DNA of 64,000 nucleotides from Pseudothermotoga sp. (lineage in GTDB: Bacteria > Thermotogota > Thermotogae > Thermotogales > DSM-5069): NCBI GenBank assembly GCA_003510135.1, contig DOKY01000037.1, forward strand, positions 1 through 64,000, given 5' to 3'. Of this stretch, positions 59,020 through 64,000 are shown one piece after another; position 1 is the stretch's first letter; each line of letters begins with the position of its first letter. The notes under the pieces were generated by a model, which worked only from the letters and a program-made list of their open reading frames with translations, was not told the DNA's origin and did no database searches. A program made the translations under genes and the position numbers.

Positions 59020-60458
59020 CCAAAATCCTCAGATACGGTACTCTCTTTGCCATCGCAACTCTGTTTTCAAGGTTCACCGGCTTAATCAGAGATGTCTTCC
59101 TCGCCAACAGGTTCGGTGTTGGAATAGAGTTCGATGCCTACTCGATTGCTATAGCATTCCCTTTCCTTCTGAGGCGTGCTTTTGCAGAGGGTGCCATGAC
59201 GTCGGCTTTCGTTCCCCTCTACAAAGAAAAGACTGACAAAAACGAATTTGCATCGGCTGTCATAACGAGCCTTGGTATTGCGACAATCAGTCTGACGGTG
59301 CTCGTGCAGATCTTTCCACAGATTGTGCCTTTCCTCCTTGCCAGCGGTGCGAACACGGAGACGAAACTGCTCGCAGCAAAGCTCGCACGCATAAGTACCC
59401 CTTTCATTGTTTTCATATTCCTTTGGGCTGTCCTCTACGCGATACAGAATTCAAGCGAACGCTTCTTTTTCCCCGCACTCTCACCAATGTTCATGAACTT
59501 CGGAATCATAGCTGGAGTGGTTTTATGTGAGCTCTTCGATCCGCATATCGTCGGTCCTACAATCGGCTTCACCCTCGGTGGCGCAGCGATGTTCCTGAGC
59601 CTGATACCCGGTGCGAGGAGGGTGGGCTTTTCTTACAGACCAACGTTCGTGGGGGCTCGTGATTTCTTCAAACTCTTTTTCCCCGCACTCCTTGCCATGA
59701 CGGTTTCCGAATTGAACGTATTGATAGACGTCAATGTGGCCGCGTTGATCGGTCCTGGAAGCGTTTCCATCCTGCAGTACGCAAACAGGTTCTATCAGTT
59801 GCCATTTGGAGTTTTCGGTGTAGCAGTTTCAACCGTGGCGCTACCTCTCATGAGCGGGGGGGATGAAGATTCATCGAAACATTTGAAAGAAGCGATGAGA
59901 ACAACGTTCTTTTTTAGTGTTCCGTCCGCTGTAGGTTTGATCGTGCTCAGCGAAAGACTCATCGTTCTCGTGTATCAACACGGTGCCTTCACGCATTCTG
60001 ATTCGATAAGAACCGCCACGGCACTGTTGTTCTATTCTCTGGGACTTCCCTTCTACTCGATGATGGCTCTGCTCTCGAGATCGTGTCATGCGAAAAAGGA
60101 TATGAAGTTGCCATTCAAAGCCACGCTGGTATCGTTCGTTTCGAATGCCGTGCTCGATTTTGTCCTCGGTTTGACCATGAAGACCGCCGGCGTAGCCTTT
60201 GCAACGGCCCTGGCTGGTGCCATAGGCGCAGCATACCTGCTGTTCAAACTGCGTCCAGAGATAGACATGAAGCACTTTCAGAAAGTCCTTATCTGTTCCG
60301 CGCTGATGGGATTAGTTATCATGATCGCAGAGCACGTCAGCCCGTCTAGGCTTCTCACGCTGGTACTCGTGCTGTTGGGCGCCGCCGTTTACATGGTGTT
60401 ATGCTTGATCGCAAAGGTGGATGAGGCGTACCAGCTCTTGCACTTCATTCGAAAATGA
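59016..60458 (+). CDS. murJ: MurJ, lipid II flippase
   Basis: MurJ carries lipid II across the cytoplasmic membrane for peptidoglycan synthesis. The 480-residue protein has about 13-14 hydrophobic segments, with TLFSRFTGLIRDVFLANRFG at the N-terminus, FAEGAMTSAFVPLY, and the central ALIGPGSVSILQYANRFYQLPFGVFGVAVSTVALPLMS. It overlaps the aminotransferase by four bases and the convergent MEMO gene by 14. Confidence 0.95.
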   Translation: MTKILRYGTLFAIATLFSRFTGLIRDVFLANRFGVGIEFDAYSIAIAFPFLLRRAFAEGAMTSAFVPLYKEKTDKNEFASAVITSLGIATISLTVLVQIFPQIVPFLLASGANTETKLLAAKLARISTPFIVFIFLWAVLYAIQNSSERFFFPALSPMFMNFGIIAGVVLCELFDPHIVGPTIGFTLGGAAMFLSLIPGARRVGFSYRPTFVGARDFFKLFFPALLAMTVSELNVLIDVNVAALIGPGSVSILQYANRFYQLPFGVFGVAVSTVALPLMSGGDEDSSKHLKEAMRTTFFFSVPSAVGLIVLSERLIVLVYQHGAFTHSDSIRTATALLFYSLGLPFYSMMALLSRSCHAKKDMKLPFKATLVSFVSNAVLDFVLGLTMKTAGVAFATALAGAIGAAYLLFKLRPEIDMKHFQKVLICSALMGLVIMIAEHVSPSRLLTLVLVLLGAAVYMVLCLIAKVDEAYQLLHFIRK

Positions 60459-61278
60459 GGCTTGCGTACCCCACGACGTGAGACCTGTCACCCGACGTAT
60501 CACCGCTCGTCGCATGTTTCAGCAACCTTGCCTTTGAGAAACTCTGCATGTAGAGCAGACACGCCACGGGTGAAAGACCGCACATGGTGATCCTCTCGTT
60601 TGCTGCCACTCTGTAGAGCCCTTCTGGATCCTTCCTCAGTATCTCCTCGATGGCAAGCTGATCTTTCCGCTTCGTGGTTGCGTCGTCTTCGTAGTGGTTG
60701 AAGTCGCTCGAGACGACAAGCACCGTTGAAGAAAAATTCCTGAACAGTTCATCCAAGGCGCGCGCCAGCGATTTGCAAACCTGCAGGCTCAGAGGGAACA
60801 TCGTTACCGGCAGGATCTCGAAGTCTTTGAAAATGTACTGAAGGAACGGCAGTTGCACTTCCAGAGAGTGCTCGACCATGTGGCATCTAACGTCTGCGGA
60901 AGCTTCCCTGCATTCTTCTAGAAGCTTCTGTGCCGCTGCTTCACAGACTTGAACCTCGCCCAGCGGTGTGGACCAGCTGCCCTTATCCCAGACACCAATC
61001 CGGGCACCGTAGCCCGTGTGGTTCGGCCCGAGCAGCACCACGAGCTTCGGATTTCCTAGCCTGGCTAGCTCTGCGTACGCGTGCGCCGCCACGGGGCCAC
61101 TGTACACGTAACCAGCGTGCGGAACTATCACTGCGACGTTCCTGTCAAGTGGCCTGTCGGGTTTCTTCGGCAACTCACCCGGTCCGATCTTCGACATGAA
61201 ACAATCCTCGATGACCTCGATCAGTGCTTTGCGCGATGCCGGATAAAAGCTTCCAGCAACCACAGGATCCCTCTTCAC
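60445..61278 (-). CDS. MEMO family protein (AmmeMemoRadiSam system protein B)
   Basis: A 277-residue MEMO1 family protein with a fold like extradiol dioxygenases. Conserved blocks are AGSFYPASRKAL, IVPHAGYVYSGPVAAHAY, LLGPNHTGYG, MVEHSLEVQLPFLQ, VVSSDFNHYE and CGLSPVACLL, which hold the putative metal-binding His, Asp and Cys. It is the third partner of the system at 2759-4284, here placed after the secretin gene. The GTG start overlaps the secretin stop in GTGA. Confidence 0.93.
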   Translation of the reverse strand: MKRDPVVAGSFYPASRKALIEVIEDCFMSKIGPGELPKKPDRPLDRNVAVIVPHAGYVYSGPVAAHAYAELARLGNPKLVVLLGPNHTGYGARIGVWDKGSWSTPLGEVQVCEAAAQKLLEECREASADVRCHMVEHSLEVQLPFLQYIFKDFEILPVTMFPLSLQVCKSLARALDELFRNFSSTVLVVSSDFNHYEDDATTKRKDQLAIEEILRKDPEGLYRVAANERITMCGLSPVACLLYMQSFSKARLLKHATSGDTSGDRSHVVGYASLIFE

Positions 61279-64000
61279 GGTTCGATCACCCGCGCCGTTA
61301 TGAATATGAGAAGTTCTGCCTTATCTTTTCTGTCGGTCACAGATCTGAAGAGTTGACCTATGAAGGGCAGTTCACCGAGCACCGGCACCTTGGACACGCT
61401 CTTCACAGACTTATCCTGTACGAGGCCACCTATGACGAGTGTTTGATCGCTTTTGAGAATCACCTCGGTTTCGGCCTGCCTCGTGATCTTTCCGTAAGTG
61501 TTCATGCCAGAGAGCGTTCGTTCTTTCACTTCACTCACCTCAGTATAGAGTTTCAACTGTATACTGCCATCGCTTCGAACAACTGGCGTTATTCTCAGCT
61601 GGATACCGACGTCCATGTAATCGATCAAGACTCGGCCAGTCTCGTCGACGCCTGCCACGAACGGTACTCTCTCGCCTATGAGGATCTTAGCCTCTTTGCC
61701 GCTGACGGTGACTATCCTCGGACTCGCGAGCAGGTCCGTCAGACTGTTGGAATTCTGGGCCGAGACATCCAGCGTTACTTGAGCACCCGCCAGCAGACTC
61801 AACAAAGCCTTGTAATCCACCAGATCGATCACCGACATAGAGAGATTCAAGTCACCAGAACTACCAATGCTCGCAGATACTGAAGGCATTTCCAGCGCAA
61901 GGTTTGCACTCCTCGTCAATTCATCTGTGAGACTCCTGTCTATGAAACGAGCCTCTATCTCAACCTGCTTCAAAGGTTTCGACAGTTCGTCGATGAGCCT
62001 CTCGACCTCCTGTTTCGCCTCGGCGCTCAAATTCGTCAGGATGAGTAAGTCGTTCAGATCGTCAACATAAACCCTGCCTCCGTAAAACTCAACCACGGAC
62101 TTGATTTTGTCAAGATTGTGGGAAACCTTGTAGATGAACTTTTGTTCGGCTGTTGTGTCCAGAACAGGTGCAGGTTTCAGAAGGACGGTCACTCCCTCTG
62201 TCTCCACGAAGCTGTATCCGTAGTTCTTCTCGATCACGTCCTTGAACTGTTGCCAGGTTATGGAGGAAACTTTCATCGTGATGGTTTCTTGTGGGAAGGT
62301 CACAAAAACGATCGAAATTCCTAGTTCTTTCGCAACTGCCTCGATGACATCTTTGAGCGCGATACCGTCACACTCCACGGAAACAACGTTTTCAGAAACC
62401 TTCTGTACCTTCAGGGGCTTTTCTTGCCTCTTCTTCTCTTCTTCAGCACGTGCCTGTATCTTCTTCGAAATTGTCTCCGCAAACTTTTCATACTCCGCAG
62501 CGGCGCTCGAGACCGCTCTTTCCTCACCCGATATGACCACAACGTTCAACGCTGCGAACGCCTCGAAATCTACTCCTAGACCTATTTTTGCAAGGTACGC
62601 TTTGAATTCGCCCGCCGGGAACTCCGGCACGAGTTCTTTGACGATCACCGTGATTTTATTCGGTTCTTCCACTTTCACGGGCACGTTTTCTTCAATGAGG
62701 GCTACCAGCTCGAGCGCCTTACGGATCTGGGTCTCTTCACCCTTTATCAGGAGGAGGTTTCCTATGCTGACGATTTCCACTTTCGCAACGCTGCTAACCG
62801 CGCGTATCAGCGCATCAACACTTAAGTCTTCCCTGACTTTGACAAGTCTGTAGGTCGTCTCGACAAATTTACCGACCAGATCTCGGACCCTATTCAGCAG
62901 CTGTTTTGCGCTTTCCAGGGCCTCTCTCTGCCCCACAAGCAAGTAGAAGAACTGCGTTTTCTCGAGTCTAACGCCATAGATTTCCGAGAGCAAGAGCCTC
63001 AGATCGTTAAAGTCCACCCCTTCAATCACCGGTACCAGTTCGTGGGTGTCTGAAGGTCTCTCAGAAAGAAGTTTCACCACGGACTCAATCTCTTGCGCGG
63101 CTGATTCGAGTTGTTGCTTGTCCTCCGAGCTGAGCAACAGCAAGCCAAGTGATCTCAGGTTTGCTTCCAACCTGACGTCGAACAGGGATTCTATGAGGGT
63201 TTTCAGTTCAGCAAAAAGTTCCTGATCTACTGTCAGCGCCAGAGCCCTGGTGTGTCTTTCTCTAACAAAGACGTCTATGAATTTCCTTGCCTTGTCGATT
63301 TCTTCATTCGTTCCAACGACCCTGAGTACGTTCTCAACGCTGCTTGCATCTATCCCATAAATTTGGTTCAGGATCGCAGACACCTGTTGTGCTGTTTCCC
63401 TGTCTTTCAGGAAGAATATCTCCGAAAACCTTGCCGCAGTGAACACACGAATCAAACGCTGACAGAGCTCTTCGGCAACATCCTGAACGTTCCTCGGTGC
63501 TATCAAGGCAACGTTGACGACATCTTTGTCCTCTGAAACCAAGATCCGCGACTTAGGTATACTCAGGATCTCTGTGAGTGCATTCAGAATCTTCTCAGAA
63601 TGCACCTTCGGTATAACGAGCTTTCTCACCTGCTGGGAGTCTAAAAAGCCGAGATCTTCGAGAACCTTTCTTGCAAGCTCGAGCCTTTCCGGATCACCGG
63701 TGATTCGAACCAGGCCGAACGAGATCTCTTCGGCTTCCAGCTGGAACTTCTTCAAGACCTCGATAGCCTCTTTTGCGTAGATGAGCTGAAGTGTTTTGCT
63801 GACCGTTTGCTGAACCAGCTGTGGTTCCCGGGTCTCTTCAACTTCCTGCTGACTCTGTTTCAATCTGATAATCCTTTCGAGTTCTCTCAAATACTGAAAC
63901 ACTTTATCCAGAGTCTGGGGATCGGCTTTCAGGATGAACTTGTTCAAGCCCTCCAGCAGATGGTACTCGAAACTGTACAGACCCTTCAAGGCATCGAGAA
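61275..64000 (-). CDS. Secretin (GspD/PilQ-like), 5' end outside the window
   Basis: A secretin of type II secretion or type IV pili, forming an outer-membrane pore. About 908 codons are visible and the frame is open to the edge at 64000. A TTG at 63989 has no ribosome site, so I read it as internal. The C-terminal 250 residues are the secretin domain (QNSNSLTDLLASPRIVTVSGKEAKILIGERVPFV, ending VPVLGELPFIGQLFRS). Before it come an STN-like part (about SVECDGIALKDVIEAVAKEL) and several repeated N domains of about 80 residues. I recall a similarly long secretin in Thermotoga maritima. Confidence 0.9.
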   Translation of the reverse strand, partial: LDALKGLYSFEYHLLEGLNKFILKADPQTLDKVFQYLRELERIIRLKQSQQEVEETREPQLVQQTVSKTLQLIYAKEAIEVLKKFQLEAEEISFGLVRITGDPERLELARKVLEDLGFLDSQQVRKLVIPKVHSEKILNALTEILSIPKSRILVSEDKDVVNVALIAPRNVQDVAEELCQRLIRVFTAARFSEIFFLKDRETAQQVSAILNQIYGIDASSVENVLRVVGTNEEIDKARKFIDVFVRERHTRALALTVDQELFAELKTLIESLFDVRLEANLRSLGLLLLSSEDKQQLESAAQEIESVVKLLSERPSDTHELVPVIEGVDFNDLRLLLSEIYGVRLEKTQFFYLLVGQREALESAKQLLNRVRDLVGKFVETTYRLVKVREDLSVDALIRAVSSVAKVEIVSIGNLLLIKGEETQIRKALELVALIEENVPVKVEEPNKITVIVKELVPEFPAGEFKAYLAKIGLGVDFEAFAALNVVVISGEERAVSSAAAEYEKFAETISKKIQARAEEEKKRQEKPLKVQKVSENVVSVECDGIALKDVIEAVAKELGISIVFVTFPQETITMKVSSITWQQFKDVIEKNYGYSFVETEGVTVLLKPAPVLDTTAEQKFIYKVSHNLDKIKSVVEFYGGRVYVDDLNDLLILTNLSAEAKQEVERLIDELSKPLKQVEIEARFIDRSLTDELTRSANLALEMPSVSASIGSSGDLNLSMSVIDLVDYKALLSLLAGAQVTLDVSAQNSNSLTDLLASPRIVTVSGKEAKILIGERVPFVAGVDETGRVLIDYMDVGIQLRITPVVRSDGSIQLKLYTEVSEVKERTLSGMNTYGKITRQAETEVILKSDQTLVIGGLVQDKSVKSVSKVPVLGELPFIGQLFRSVTDRKDKAELLIFITARVIEP

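Noticed and set aside
1..64000. CRISPR arrays, insertion sequences, integrases, phage genes or toxin pairs
   Set aside because: I looked for direct repeats with spacers, transposase motifs and terminal repeats on both strands and saw none.

Overview
The window comes from a thermophilic member of the Thermotogales, most likely Pseudothermotoga or a close relative. The grounds are the NusG with a large internal domain, the RpoC with a long insertion behind its N-terminal zinc ribbon, the dense overlapping operons, frequent GTG and TTG starts, purine-rich ribosome sites, a 225-residue endonuclease V, a tungsten-type aldehyde ferredoxin oxidoreductase and a very large secretin. This is recognition from sequence, not a database result. 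Almost every base is coding, and no stretch above 300 bases lacks a gene. I saw no CRISPR array, insertion sequence, integrase or phage gene.

Layout. 1-2001: end of fabZ, then fabK and fabD (fatty acid synthesis), closed by a terminator. 2074-7340: a degenerate phosphofructokinase-like protein, AMMECR1, the AmmeMemoRadiSam radical SAM enzyme, ApbE, a NusG domain II protein, a Gx-type transporter, Maf and RadC. 7391-22004: a long forward run with a helical-repeat protein, HD hydrolase, deoC, cyclodeaminase-like protein, tgt, an exported probable beta-barrel, pyrR, a small protein, priA, glmU, prs, rplY, pth, a zinc/UVR protein, lgt, a PPP-family phosphatase, coaD and tsf. 22070-25600 (reverse): acylphosphatase, tmk, an ABC-2 permease, a phosphodiesterase and a NurA-like protein. 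25679-27142: guaB. 27146-30001 (reverse): glyQ-glyS. 30082-31893: aldehyde ferredoxin oxidoreductase.

31970-44750 is the expression core: a consensus promoter, tRNA-Thr, tRNA-Tyr, rpmG, tRNA-Trp, secE, nusG, rplK, rplA, an L10 leader with attenuator, rplJ, rplL, a terminator, rpoB, rpoC and a terminator. After it come a THUMP methyltransferase (reverse), the TldD/TldE pair (forward), a reverse run (membrane-anchored nuclease-like pair, kamA, a P-loop protein, dnaN, an ABC ATPase), and a forward run (YggU family, LCP protein, endonuclease V, iron alcohol dehydrogenase, RlmI-like methyltransferase, aminotransferase, murJ). The window ends with reverse-strand MEMO and the 3' part of a secretin gene that leaves the window.

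The most unusual points are a PriA whose helicase motifs I, II and VI have decayed while all eight zinc cysteines remain; a short phosphofructokinase-like pseudoenzyme next to the AMMECR1/radical SAM pair, with MEMO far away in the same window; barrel-sandwich-like insertions in both NusG and RpoC; a translationally coupled pair of membrane-anchored nuclease-fold proteins of which only one keeps a catalytic site; a probable AUU start codon; and recurring extended -10 promoters.
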